Shown one piece after another: positions 56,292 through 64,000 of a DNA stretch of 64,000 nucleotides. This DNA comes from Gillisia sp. UBA3175 (GTDB taxonomy: Bacteria > Bacteroidota > Bacteroidia > Flavobacteriales > Flavobacteriaceae). Under the pieces are notes generated by a model that worked only from the letters and a program-made list of their open reading frames with translations, ran no database searches and was not told the DNA's origin. Numbering within the stretch: the stretch's first letter is position 1; every line of letters begins with the position of its first letter. The position numbers and the translations under genes were made by a program. Where the stretch lies: assembly GCA_002364325.1 (NCBI GenBank), contig DEXV01000003.1, positions 1,031,229-1,095,228 on the forward strand, given 5' to 3'.

Positions 56292-56336
56292 AAAAAACAA
56301 AAGTTAGGAACTTTAAAATAAATGCTCCTAACTTTT
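56292..56336 (-). terminator. Intrinsic terminator after efp
   Basis: On the minus strand AAAAGTTAGGA pairs with TCCTAACTTTT (16-nt loop), followed by GTTTTTT. It lies 26 bp after the efp stop and marks the end of the lipid A/efp operon. Confidence 0.8.
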
Positions 56337-56362
56337 AATATTATAACGACCTCTAAAAGGAA

Positions 56363-56929
56363 TTATTCTTTAACTCGTTCCTTGTAGGTTCCTTTTTCTG
56401 TTTCGATCTTTATTTTGTCTCCTTCATTTATGAAAAGGGGAACATTCACCTCTGCCCCAGTTTCTACCGTTGCTGGTTTAGTTGCATTCGTAGCGGTGTT
56501 TCCTTTTACTCCAGGTTCTGTATGGGTAACTTCAAGAATTACACTTGCCGGCATATCTACTGTAAGTGGCACATTGTCTTCAGTATTAATTAATACCGTT
56601 ACAACTTCACCTTCTTTAAGTAATTTTGGCATATCCAAAGCAGTTTCTAATAGTCTAATCTGGGTATAATCTTCTACATTCATGAAATGATAAAATTCAC
56701 CATCATTGTACAAGAATTGAAATTTGTGAGTTTCTACCCTTACATCTTCAATTTTATGTCCAGCAGAGAAGGTATTTTCTAATACTTTTCCAGAGGTTAC
56801 ACTTTTTAATTTAGTTCTAACAAAAGCTGGACCTTTTCCTGGCTTAACATGTAAAAACTCGATCACCTTATAAATGTCATGATTATAACGGATACATAAT
56901 CCATTTCTAATATCACTTGTACTTGCCAT
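56363..56929 (-). CDS. efp: Elongation factor P
   Basis: EF-P relieves ribosome stalling at polyproline stretches. Three beta-barrel domains are present; Lys32 in VKPGKGPAFV is the residue modified in some bacteria. 188 aa is standard. It is in the lipid A operon, 12 bp from lpxA, an order common in Bacteroidota, and a terminator follows. Confidence 0.95.
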   Translation of the reverse strand: MASTSDIRNGLCIRYNHDIYKVIEFLHVKPGKGPAFVRTKLKSVTSGKVLENTFSAGHKIEDVRVETHKFQFLYNDGEFYHFMNVEDYTQIRLLETALDMPKLLKEGEVVTVLINTEDNVPLTVDMPASVILEVTHTEPGVKGNTATNATKPATVETGAEVNVPLFINEGDKIKIETEKGTYKERVKE

Positions 56930-56941
56930 TCTCTTATTTGT

Positions 56942-57727
56942 TTAATTTGAACTAAAATATCCTTTCATAATTCCTCGCTGTGAGTTCTTAATAAATTCTA
57001 AGATCTCATCTCGCTCTGCAGTAGCTTGCATCTCAGCTTCAATTATTGCTACGGCTTGTGAATTATTGTAATTTTTCTGGTATAATATTCTGTAAATATC
57101 TTGTATCTCTCTAATCTTTTCAACATTGTAACCACGTCTTCTAAGTCCTATTGAATTGATTCCAACATATGATAAAGGCTCTCTTCCTGCCTTTACATAT
57201 GGAGGAACGTCTTTTCTCACCATAGATCCTCCGGTAACGAAGGCATGATTTCCAATACTGCAAAACTGCTGAATTGCAGCCATTCCAGCAAGGATTACAT
57301 AATCTCCTACATTTATATGCCCTGCCAAAGTACTATTGTTGGAAAAGATACAGTTATCTCCAACAATACAATCGTGAGCAATATGGCAATAGGCCATTAT
57401 CCAGCAATTCTTACCTATTACGGTCTTCATTCTATCTGAAGTTCCACGATTGATCGTCACGCACTCTCTTATGGTGGTATTATCTCCAATTTCTGTGGTA
57501 GTTTCCTCGTCATTGAATTTTTTATCCTGTGGAACTGCGGAAATAACCGCCCCAGGAAAAATATTACAATTTTTCCCTATACGCGCTCCTTCCATTATAG
57601 TGACATTAGAACCTATCCAGGTTCCTTCACCAATCACTACATTATTATGAATGGTAGTAAACGGTTCTATAACAACATTCTTGGCTATTTTTGCCCCAGG
57701 ATGTACATATGCTAAAGGTTGGTTCAT
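56942..57727 (-). CDS. lpxA: UDP-N-acetylglucosamine acyltransferase
   Basis: LpxA starts lipid A synthesis by 3-O-acylation of UDP-GlcNAc. The left-handed beta helix (IGEGTWIGSNVTIMEGARIG) holds the catalytic His in YCHIAHDCIVG. 261 aa matches LpxA, with the helical C-terminal tail RRRGYNVEKIREI. It starts 6 bp after lpxC-fabZ. Confidence 0.95.
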   Translation of the reverse strand: MNQPLAYVHPGAKIAKNVVIEPFTTIHNNVVIGEGTWIGSNVTIMEGARIGKNCNIFPGAVISAVPQDKKFNDEETTTEIGDNTTIRECVTINRGTSDRMKTVIGKNCWIMAYCHIAHDCIVGDNCIFSNNSTLAGHINVGDYVILAGMAAIQQFCSIGNHAFVTGGSMVRKDVPPYVKAGREPLSYVGINSIGLRRRGYNVEKIREIQDIYRILYQKNYNNSQAVAIIEAEMQATAERDEILEFIKNSQRGIMKGYFSSN

Positions 57728-57733
57728 GTTGTA

Positions 57734-59134
57734 TTATTTAGTTTTTACAATTTGAGCCATTAAAATAGCTTCTGTTGCTAATTTACCATTTACATATGCA
57801 TAGCCTTGCATCTGGCAAATACCTCTTCTAATTGGTGCTAATAACTCTAATTTAAAGATTAAAGTATCTCCAGGAACTACTTGTTGTTTGAACTTCACAT
57901 TATCTATTTTCATAAAATAAGTAAGGTAATTCTCTGGATCTGGAACCGATTTTAACGCTAAGATTCCTCCGGTTTGTGCCATGGCCTCAACTTGAAGAAC
58001 TCCCGGCATTACTGGTTTTCCAGGGAAGTGACCCACAAAAAAAGGTTCATTCATAGTTACATTTTTCATTCCCACAACACTATTCTCTGTTAGAGAATAA
58101 ATCTTATCTACTAACAAAAATGGTGGGCGATGTGGTAAGATATCCATGATATCGTTTACATCCATCAATGGTGCCTGATCAAAATCTATTTTAGGCACAT
58201 TGTTACGCTTTTCAGCTTTTATTAATTTAGCTAATTTCTTAGCAAATTGTGTGTTTACACCATGTCCAGGTTTTGTAGCAATAACTTTACCCCTAATTCT
58301 GGTTCCAACCAAGGCTAGATCCCCAATAACATCTAATAACTTATGTCTTGCAGCCTCATTAGGATAATGTAAAGTTAAATTGTCTAATATGCCATTAGGC
58401 TTTACTGAAATATTATCCTTTTTAAAAGCCACTCGCAACTTATCCATAGTTGCAGGACTTAATTCCTTATCTACATAAACAATAGCATTATTTAGATCAC
58501 CTCCTTTTATAAGGCCATGTTCTAATAAGGTTTCTATTTCATGTAAAAAACTGAAGGTTCTAGCATCAGCGATTTCCGCTTTAAAATCGGAAATTTTATG
58601 AAGTGTAGCGTTTTGTGTTCCCAATACTTTAGTGCCAAAATCCACCATTGTCGTGACCTGATAGCTATCTGAAGGCATTACAATAATCTCGCTTCCACTT
58701 ATTTCATCTCTATAGCAAATAACTTCATTTACTACATATTCTTCTCTATCGGCTTCCTGAACTACTATTCCTGCCTTTTCTAAAGCTTCAACAAAAAACT
58801 TAGAAGAACCATCCATAATTGGAGGTTCAGATGCATTAAGCTCTATAAAAACGTTATCAATTTCCAGACCTACGCAGGCTGCAAGAACATGCTCGGAAGT
58901 TTGTATACTCACTCCATCTTTCTCAAGATTTGTCCCTCGCTGCGTATTTACTACATAGTTTACATCTGCTTCTATTGTAGGTTGATCCTCTAGGTCCATT
59001 CTCCTAAAAACAAAACCTGTGTTTTCTGGTGCCGGTTTAAAGGTTAGGGTTACCTCTTTCCCTGTATGAAGTCCTACTCCTTTTAAAGAAATCTCGTTCT
59101 TTATTGTTTGCTGTTTTGAAAGGGTTTCAGCCAT
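57734..59134 (-). CDS. lpxC/fabZ: LpxC-FabZ fusion: deacetylase and hydroxyacyl-ACP dehydratase
   Basis: Residues about 1-310 are LpxC, deacetylating UDP-3-O-acyl-GlcNAc: the Zn2+ site is seen in EHVLAACVG and HKLLDVIGDLAL. Residues about 320-466 are FabZ: LPHRPPFLLVDKI, with the catalytic His in GHFPGKPVMPGV and Glu in EAMAQ. The fusion links lipid A to fatty acid synthesis and is the usual form in Bacteroidota. The end of lpxD is 1 bp away. Confidence 0.96.
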   Translation of the reverse strand: MAETLSKQQTIKNEISLKGVGLHTGKEVTLTFKPAPENTGFVFRRMDLEDQPTIEADVNYVVNTQRGTNLEKDGVSIQTSEHVLAACVGLEIDNVFIELNASEPPIMDGSSKFFVEALEKAGIVVQEADREEYVVNEVICYRDEISGSEIIVMPSDSYQVTTMVDFGTKVLGTQNATLHKISDFKAEIADARTFSFLHEIETLLEHGLIKGGDLNNAIVYVDKELSPATMDKLRVAFKKDNISVKPNGILDNLTLHYPNEAARHKLLDVIGDLALVGTRIRGKVIATKPGHGVNTQFAKKLAKLIKAEKRNNVPKIDFDQAPLMDVNDIMDILPHRPPFLLVDKIYSLTENSVVGMKNVTMNEPFFVGHFPGKPVMPGVLQVEAMAQTGGILALKSVPDPENYLTYFMKIDNVKFKQQVVPGDTLIFKLELLAPIRRGICQMQGYAYVNGKLATEAILMAQIVKTK

Positions 59135-59135
59135 T

Positions 59136-60155
59136 CTATTTTATATTTTTTTCTAAATTGTTCAATCTATCAATGGTTTTTGGAAGATTTTTGAAGTGGA
59201 CATAAGATTTATTATAATCTCCATATCCAAAGGCTGGAGATCCTTGAAGAACTTCATCATCTGCAACATTTCTTCCTAATCCGGATTGTGCTTGTATCTT
59301 CACTCTATCTCCAATAATTAAATGACCTGCAATTCCTACTTGGCCACCAATTAAGCAATTCTTTCCTATTTTAGTAGAACCAGCAACACCGGTTTGTGCG
59401 GCAATAGCAGTATTACAACCAATCTCTACATTATGGGCTATTTGAATTTGGTTGTCTAATTTTACACCACTTCTAATAATTGTAGATCCTAAAGTTGCTC
59501 TATCTATAGTTGTTCCAGCACCAACATCTACATTATCTTCAATAATAACATTTCCAATTTGCGGAACTTTGGCATATTCTCCTATATCATTGGGGCTAAA
59601 TCCAAATCCATCGGCACCAACAACTGCTCCAGCATGTATTATACAGGATCTTCCTATTATGGTTTCCGAATAAATCTTAACACCAGGAAAGATAATCGTT
59701 TCATCTCCAATCACTACATTATCTCCAATAAAGCTATTAGGATAAATCTTTACATCATTTCCGATCTTTACATTTTTACCTATATAAGTAAATGCACCCA
59801 AATAGATATTATCTCCATAGGTAGCTGATTCTGAAATAAAATTAGGCTCTTCGATCCCGCTTATATTTAATTTCACCTGATTATAATATTCTAGTAAGGT
59901 AGAAAATGCCTTATAGGGATCTTTTACACGAATTAATGTAGTAGATATTTTCTGGTCTATATGAAAATCTTCACGTACAATAGCAATAGAGGCATTTGTA
60001 GAATAGATATAAGAAGTATATTTAGGATTGCTTAAGAAAGTTAAAGAGCCTTTAGTGCCTTCTTCAATCTTAGCCAATTTCTCGACTTCGGTCTCCGGGT
60101 TCCCATCAACAGTTCCATTTAATATCTCGGCTATTTGTGCTGCAGTAAATTTCAT
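59136..60155 (-). CDS. lpxD: UDP-3-O-acylglucosamine N-acyltransferase
   Basis: LpxD performs the third step of lipid A synthesis. It has the N-terminal uridine-binding domain (LTFLSNPKYTSYIYSTNAS) and a hexapeptide beta helix, with catalytic His in QIQIAHNVEIG. 339 aa is normal. It is followed closely by lpxC-fabZ (1-bp gap) and sits downstream of the HD gene (24 bp). Confidence 0.95.
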   Translation of the reverse strand: MKFTAAQIAEILNGTVDGNPETEVEKLAKIEEGTKGSLTFLSNPKYTSYIYSTNASIAIVREDFHIDQKISTTLIRVKDPYKAFSTLLEYYNQVKLNISGIEEPNFISESATYGDNIYLGAFTYIGKNVKIGNDVKIYPNSFIGDNVVIGDETIIFPGVKIYSETIIGRSCIIHAGAVVGADGFGFSPNDIGEYAKVPQIGNVIIEDNVDVGAGTTIDRATLGSTIIRSGVKLDNQIQIAHNVEIGCNTAIAAQTGVAGSTKIGKNCLIGGQVGIAGHLIIGDRVKIQAQSGLGRNVADDEVLQGSPAFGYGDYNKSYVHFKNLPKTIDRLNNLEKNIK

Positions 60156-60179
60156 TCTGGCAAAAGTAAAAAAAATGCG

Positions 60180-61409
60180 TTAATCTTTGGTCTTCGGGTA
60201 ACAGATATAATATTTTGTCACTTCCTTAGAAAGTGCTTTCAAATTTAATTGGTCTGAGGCTTTCGCCACATCACTGGTTTTTCCATTTCTATGTACTATT
60301 TGAATCTTATCATTTTCACTGGAATAAGCCACATTAGAAATTTCGCCACTAAATACAAAGTAACCGGCTTCTGCTCTATTTATATTATATTTCTTCTGAA
60401 GCTTCAAAATGTATTTCTCCAATCTTTCTGATTTAATTGGTTTTTTCTTCAGCTTAACCTTAAGTAGCTTTCTATTAAGCAACATTTCACACAAATTACT
60501 CAATACAAAATCCTCATGCTCCAACCAAAGTTTCATTGCAGAAATTATATCGTAATCATCCAGTTTTGCAAATGTTTGCAATGTAGCAGAATCCAAAGTA
60601 TCTAAAGTTACCTTATTATGTAAGAAGAAAGACAAAGCTGGGCTGCAAGATAACTCTTCTCCATTTTCTATAAGTTCTTTTGCTCTTTTTAAAACACGAA
60701 TAAGCAATTGTTCTGCTGCTACCCCCGTTTTATGAAGATAAACCTGCCAATACATTAATCTTCTCGCCACAAGAAATTTTTCTACAGAATAAATTCCTTT
60801 TTCTTCAACCACAAGTTGATCATTTACCACATTTAGCATGGTAATAATGCGCTCACTATTAATATTCCCTTCTGGAACACCAGTGTAAAAACTATCACGT
60901 TTTAAATAATCTAACCTATCCATATCCAACTGACTTGAAACCAGCTGATTCATGAATTTTCTAGAATAGCTCCCTTTAAAAATATCTATCGCCAAAGTTA
61001 AACTTTGGTTAAAGTCGGTATTCATTTCCTGCATAAAAAGAATGGAAATACACTCGTGAGAAACACCTTCCACAATACTATGCTCCATAGCGTGGGAGAA
61101 AGGTCCATGTCCTATATCATGTAAAAGAATGGCTATTTGTAAAGCTTCTTCCTCATCTTTATTTATCTCTACACCTTTAAAACGAAGGATCTCGATGGCT
61201 TGCTGCATTAAATGCAAACCACCTAAAGCATGATGAAATCTCGTATGATGTGCACCAGGATAAACCAAATAAGACATTCCCATTTGGGAAATGCGGCGCA
61301 ATCTTTGAAAGTAAGGATGTGCAATAATCTTAAAGATACATTCCGAAGGAATAGTAATAAAACCGTAAATTGGGTCGTTAAATATTTTGAGTTTTGTTCT
61401 TGTGGCCAA
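60180..61409 (-). CDS. HD phosphohydrolase (dNTPase-like)
   Basis: The 409-aa protein has the HD motifs HTRFHHALGG, LLHDIGHGPFSHAME (the HD pair) and DMDRLDYLKRDSFYTG, which resemble dGTPase/SAMHD1-like enzymes. It probably removes triphosphate from a nucleotide. No ATG is available near the start; it begins with TTG at 61407-61409 (stop in frame 24 bp upstream). It is first in the lpx operon but its link to lipid A is unknown. Confidence 0.9.
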   Translation of the reverse strand: MATRTKLKIFNDPIYGFITIPSECIFKIIAHPYFQRLRRISQMGMSYLVYPGAHHTRFHHALGGLHLMQQAIEILRFKGVEINKDEEEALQIAILLHDIGHGPFSHAMEHSIVEGVSHECISILFMQEMNTDFNQSLTLAIDIFKGSYSRKFMNQLVSSQLDMDRLDYLKRDSFYTGVPEGNINSERIITMLNVVNDQLVVEEKGIYSVEKFLVARRLMYWQVYLHKTGVAAEQLLIRVLKRAKELIENGEELSCSPALSFFLHNKVTLDTLDSATLQTFAKLDDYDIISAMKLWLEHEDFVLSNLCEMLLNRKLLKVKLKKKPIKSERLEKYILKLQKKYNINRAEAGYFVFSGEISNVAYSSENDKIQIVHRNGKTSDVAKASDQLNLKALSKEVTKYYICYPKTKD

Positions 61410-61531
61410 GCTTAAAATCCTTTTAAATTATAGCAAAGATACATATATGATGTCCATAAAGGACAATCGAAAAACTAAATGCTTTTATACAGAAGAATTC
61501 ACTTTATAAAAGCCTTATTAAAATAAGATAA

Positions 61532-63082
61532 ATGAATAAGATAAAAATACTTTGGGCAGACGATGAAATTGACATGCTTAAACCACATATAATATTTCTT
61601 GAATCTAAAAATTATGAAGTAACCACTTGTAAAAGTGGAATGGAAGCCATTGAAAAGATAGATTCTCAAAATTTCGATATTGTATTTCTCGATGAAAATA
61701 TGCCTGGTTTAACTGGTATTGAAACTTTAGCTGAAATAAAGGAGAAACATGCAGATGTTCCTGTAGTGATGATCACTAAGAGCGAAGAGGAATATATCAT
61801 GGAAGAGGCTATTGGATCTAAAATAGCCGATTATTTAATCAAACCGGTTAATCCTAACCAGATTTTATTGAGTTTGAAGAAGAATTTAGATCATTCTAGA
61901 TTAATTACCGAGAAGACCACTTCTAATTACCAACAAGAGTTTAGAAAGATCTCGATGGATATGAATGATGTAAATTCTTTTGAAGGTTGGGCAGAACTTT
62001 ACCAACGTTTAATTTACTGGGAATTGGAATTAGAGAACATAGAAGATAGCGGAATGTTCGAGATTTTGGAATCACAAAAACTAGAGGCTAATAATCAGTT
62101 CTGTAAATTCATAGATAAACATTATCCGGAATGGTTCGAAGAGAATGCAGATGCTCCAGTAATGTCCCATACCTTATTTAAGGAGAAGATTGTTCCAGAA
62201 ATAAGCAAAAGTCAACCAACTTTATTAGTTGTGGTAGATAATATGCGATACGACCAATGGAAGTCTTTTGAAACTACAGTGAACAATTATTATAAAAAAG
62301 AACAGGAAGTGCCTTTCTACAGTATTCTTCCTACTGCCACGCAGTATGCAAGAAATGCTATTTTTAGTGGTTTAATGCCAAGTGAGATGGAAAAGTTATT
62401 TCCAAAGTATTGGTTAAACGATACGGAAGATGGTGGAAAGAATATGTTTGAAGCAGAATTCTTAGAATCTCAATTAAAGCGTTTAGGGCTAAATATTAAA
62501 TATGAATATCATAAAATATCCAGCTTAAAAGCCGGCAAAAAGTTGGTAGAGAACTTCAAGTCCCAAAAAGAAAATGACTTAACTGTAGTGGTTTATAATT
62601 TTGTAGATATGCTTTCGCATTCCAAAACAGAAATGGAAGTAATAAAGGAACTTGCATCAAACGATAAGTCTTATAGATCGTTAACCCAAAGCTGGTTCAA
62701 GAATTCTCCATTATTAGAAATAATTCAACAAGCACAACAATTAGGTTTCAAATTGATCTTAACTACAGATCACGGAACCATTAATGTAAAAACCCCTTCT
62801 AAAGTTATTGGAGATAAGAACACCAGTTTAAACTTGAGATACAAGACTGGAAAAAGTCTTACTTATGATAATAAGGAGGTATTAGCAGCAAAGGATCCTA
62901 AAAAGATCCATCTTCCTACTATTAATATGAGTAGCTCTTTCATTTTTGCCAAAGGAGACTCCTTTTTTGCTTATCCAAATAATTACAATTATTATGTGAA
63001 TTATTTTAGAAATACCTACCAACATGGAGGGGTTTCTATGCAGGAAATGATCATCCCATTTGTGGTCTTATTGCCTAGGTAA
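61532..63082 (+). CDS. porX: PorX: response regulator with PglZ phosphatase domain
   Basis: The N-terminal receiver domain (residues 1-120; Asp54 in VFLDENMPG and a Lys in YLIKPV) is followed by a helical linker and a PglZ/alkaline-phosphatase-like domain (about 200-516): VVVDNMRYDQW, Thr268/Thr270 in LPTATQYARN, YNFVDMLSH and TTDHGTI as the metal site. PorX with the PorY kinase controls type IX secretion genes in Bacteroidota, and has phosphodiesterase activity on oligonucleotides. The 516-aa length is standard. PorY and SigP are not in the window. Confidence 0.95.
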   Translation: MNKIKILWADDEIDMLKPHIIFLESKNYEVTTCKSGMEAIEKIDSQNFDIVFLDENMPGLTGIETLAEIKEKHADVPVVMITKSEEEYIMEEAIGSKIADYLIKPVNPNQILLSLKKNLDHSRLITEKTTSNYQQEFRKISMDMNDVNSFEGWAELYQRLIYWELELENIEDSGMFEILESQKLEANNQFCKFIDKHYPEWFEENADAPVMSHTLFKEKIVPEISKSQPTLLVVVDNMRYDQWKSFETTVNNYYKKEQEVPFYSILPTATQYARNAIFSGLMPSEMEKLFPKYWLNDTEDGGKNMFEAEFLESQLKRLGLNIKYEYHKISSLKAGKKLVENFKSQKENDLTVVVYNFVDMLSHSKTEMEVIKELASNDKSYRSLTQSWFKNSPLLEIIQQAQQLGFKLILTTDHGTINVKTPSKVIGDKNTSLNLRYKTGKSLTYDNKEVLAAKDPKKIHLPTINMSSSFIFAKGDSFFAYPNNYNYYVNYFRNTYQHGGVSMQEMIIPFVVLLPR

Positions 63083-63125
63083 GAATAAATTACATATCTT
63101 TACAGAGCCTAAAATCTAATTTTGA

Positions 63126-63530
63126 ATGACGTTAACCTACGAGCTATCAGAAATTGATACAATAGCTGTGCAATTACTTTCCGAAGTAAATAGTAAAACG
63201 CTATTATTTTATGGGGATATGGGAGCTGGTAAGACCACTCTCATTAAAGCGCTTGTAAAAGCTCTTGGTGCGCCAGACTTGGCGTCGAGCCCTACTTTCT
63301 CACTTGTTAATGAATATCAAACAGATCAAGGTAAGATCTTTCATTTCGACTTTTACAGAATAGAAGATGAAATGGAAGCTTTAGACATGGGGATCGAAGA
63401 TTATTTAAATCTCGATGCATGGAAATTTATTGAATGGCCTCAAAAAATAGAAAGACTATTGGATGAAGATGTTCAAAAATTGGAGATTTCGATTAAAAAT
63501 GAAGGAGCAAGAATGTTAAAGTTTTGTTAA
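63126..63530 (+). CDS. tsaE: tRNA threonylcarbamoyladenosine biosynthesis ATPase
   Basis: TsaE with TsaB/TsaD makes t6A37 in tRNAs. Walker A YGDMGAGKTTLIKAL and the following ASSPTFSLVNEY are diagnostic, and FHFDFYRIE ends the site. 134 aa is a little short but normal in Flavobacteria. It starts 43 bp after porX, the common order. Confidence 0.94.
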   Translation: MTLTYELSEIDTIAVQLLSEVNSKTLLFYGDMGAGKTTLIKALVKALGAPDLASSPTFSLVNEYQTDQGKIFHFDFYRIEDEMEALDMGIEDYLNLDAWKFIEWPQKIERLLDEDVQKLEISIKNEGARMLKFC

Positions 63531-63809
63531 TTATTTCAATAAGGCTTCAATTTTCTGCGCGTGAGCAATTGTAAGAAAAAGAATACAAAATGAACCCATA
63601 TGAAAGGTGGGATTTTAATAAATTCGTAATTCAGCGAAAGATGATGAATTTTAGCTTATTTTTGACAAGTAAAATTGCCAGAAATACAGGCTATATTTGC
63701 CTTGAAAAAAGGTGCAAAGGTACGATTAAGGTATTAAATATTAGTGTATTATAATTATTTAGGTTTGTTTCAGAAATCAATACGAAACATCACATAAAAA
63801 CCTATAATT

Positions 63810-63956
63810 ATGAAAATCAAAGCTATCTTATTCGCCGCAGCCATTTTTGGTGCAACATTTTTTGTAACTTCAACTACAGAAAACGATAATAACAATGACC
63901 CAATACAAAAACAAGCGGTTGATAGATCAACCATCCGCGTTCCTACTAACGGGTAG
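63810..63956 (+). CDS. Small exported peptide, 48 aa
   Basis: ATG at 63810 encodes MKIKAILFAAAIFGATFF, a clear signal peptide, then a polar mature part (ENDNNNDPIQKQ) ending VDRSTIRVPTNG. It is short but has a real signal sequence and no rival frame of better quality; the reverse-strand frame 63770-63985 overlaps it and is judged a shadow. It is preceded by a 279-bp gap after tsaE in which I see no gene. Confidence 0.6.
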   Translation: MKIKAILFAAAIFGATFFVTSTTENDNNNDPIQKQAVDRSTIRVPTNG

Positions 63957-64000
63957 TATAATTGCATTTTTAATTGCATTTTCACCTTATTTATTTTATT

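Noticed and set aside
63692..63699. TATATTTG as a promoter for the 48-aa peptide
   Set aside because: The -7-like box is over 100 bp from the ATG and the nearest TTTG lies 27 bp away, outside the normal spacing.
63589..63753. Short plus-strand frame starting ATGAACCCA after tsaE
   Set aside because: No homology-like features, odd composition, and it overlaps the likely promoter region of the next gene.
63770..63985. Reverse-strand 71-aa frame
   Set aside because: It overlaps the 48-aa exported peptide on the plus strand, which has a real signal peptide; the reverse frame is a shadow of it and has no family match.

Overview
The window is a 64 kb stretch of an AT-rich chromosome from a member of the Flavobacteriaceae (phylum Bacteroidota). 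The main evidence is a porX response regulator/PglZ gene of the type IX secretion system, a fused lpxC-fabZ gene, a lipoprotein-type Omp85 protein (TamL) beside TamB, sucD without sucC, and very few Shine-Dalgarno-like sites. The genus cannot be fixed from the sequence alone. I see no rRNA or tRNA genes, CRISPR array, intact insertion sequence or prophage.

Layout. 1-5.4 kb: the start of a Crp/Fnr-type regulator, an unrecognised acidic protein, and a tightly packed three-gene cassette of P-loop ATPase, MscS-like membrane protein and cation/proton antiporter. 5.7-10.2 kb: a cold-shock-domain protein, an FAD oxidase with a secreted cupin, and small stress-type proteins (DUF1622, UspA, PA2169-like four-helix bundle). 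10.2-20.2 kb: a secreted protein of unknown role, upp, the outer-membrane pair tamL/tamB and an OmpA lipoprotein. 20.2-30 kb: a monooxygenase-like protein, DoxX, a Gre-like factor lacking the usual acidic tip, an HD hydrolase, an SLC13-type permease, a glycosyltransferase, aspartate kinase with a divergent ACT-like protein, two tiny membrane proteins, a PAP2 phosphatase and a 3D-domain lipoprotein. 30-36 kb: an FKBP isomerase, then a translationally coupled trio of RimK-like ATP-grasp ligase, GCS2-type ligase and N-formylglutamate amidohydrolase, next to a secreted M19 dipeptidase and an SdiA-regulated-type propeller. 36-42.3 kb: a tiny basic protein, PBP1A, a STAS-like protein, a DUF1853 protein, a cation diffusion facilitator and a NYN/LOTUS protein. 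42.3-50 kb: an interspersed repeat, then the complete histidine operon hisGDCBHAF(IE), headed by a his-rich leader peptide and a terminator. 50-61.4 kb: a prohibitin-like and a VWA membrane protein, fabG, sucD, and the lipid A genes (lpxD, lpxC-fabZ, lpxA, efp and a second lpxD-like gene) headed by an HD phosphohydrolase. 61.5-64 kb: porX, tsaE and a tiny exported peptide.

Much of the window is housekeeping: histidine synthesis, lipid A, envelope assembly and peptidoglycan. The least explained parts are the ATPase/MscS-like/antiporter cassette (1.05-5.4 kb), which looks like a nucleotide-controlled ion-flux system, and the ligase trio (30.6-34 kb), which looks like a pathway making and trimming an unknown peptide or amide metabolite. 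The his leader is the clearest regulatory element. Several perfect inverted repeats lie in upstream regions (5556-5586, 6268-6315, 30084-30116).
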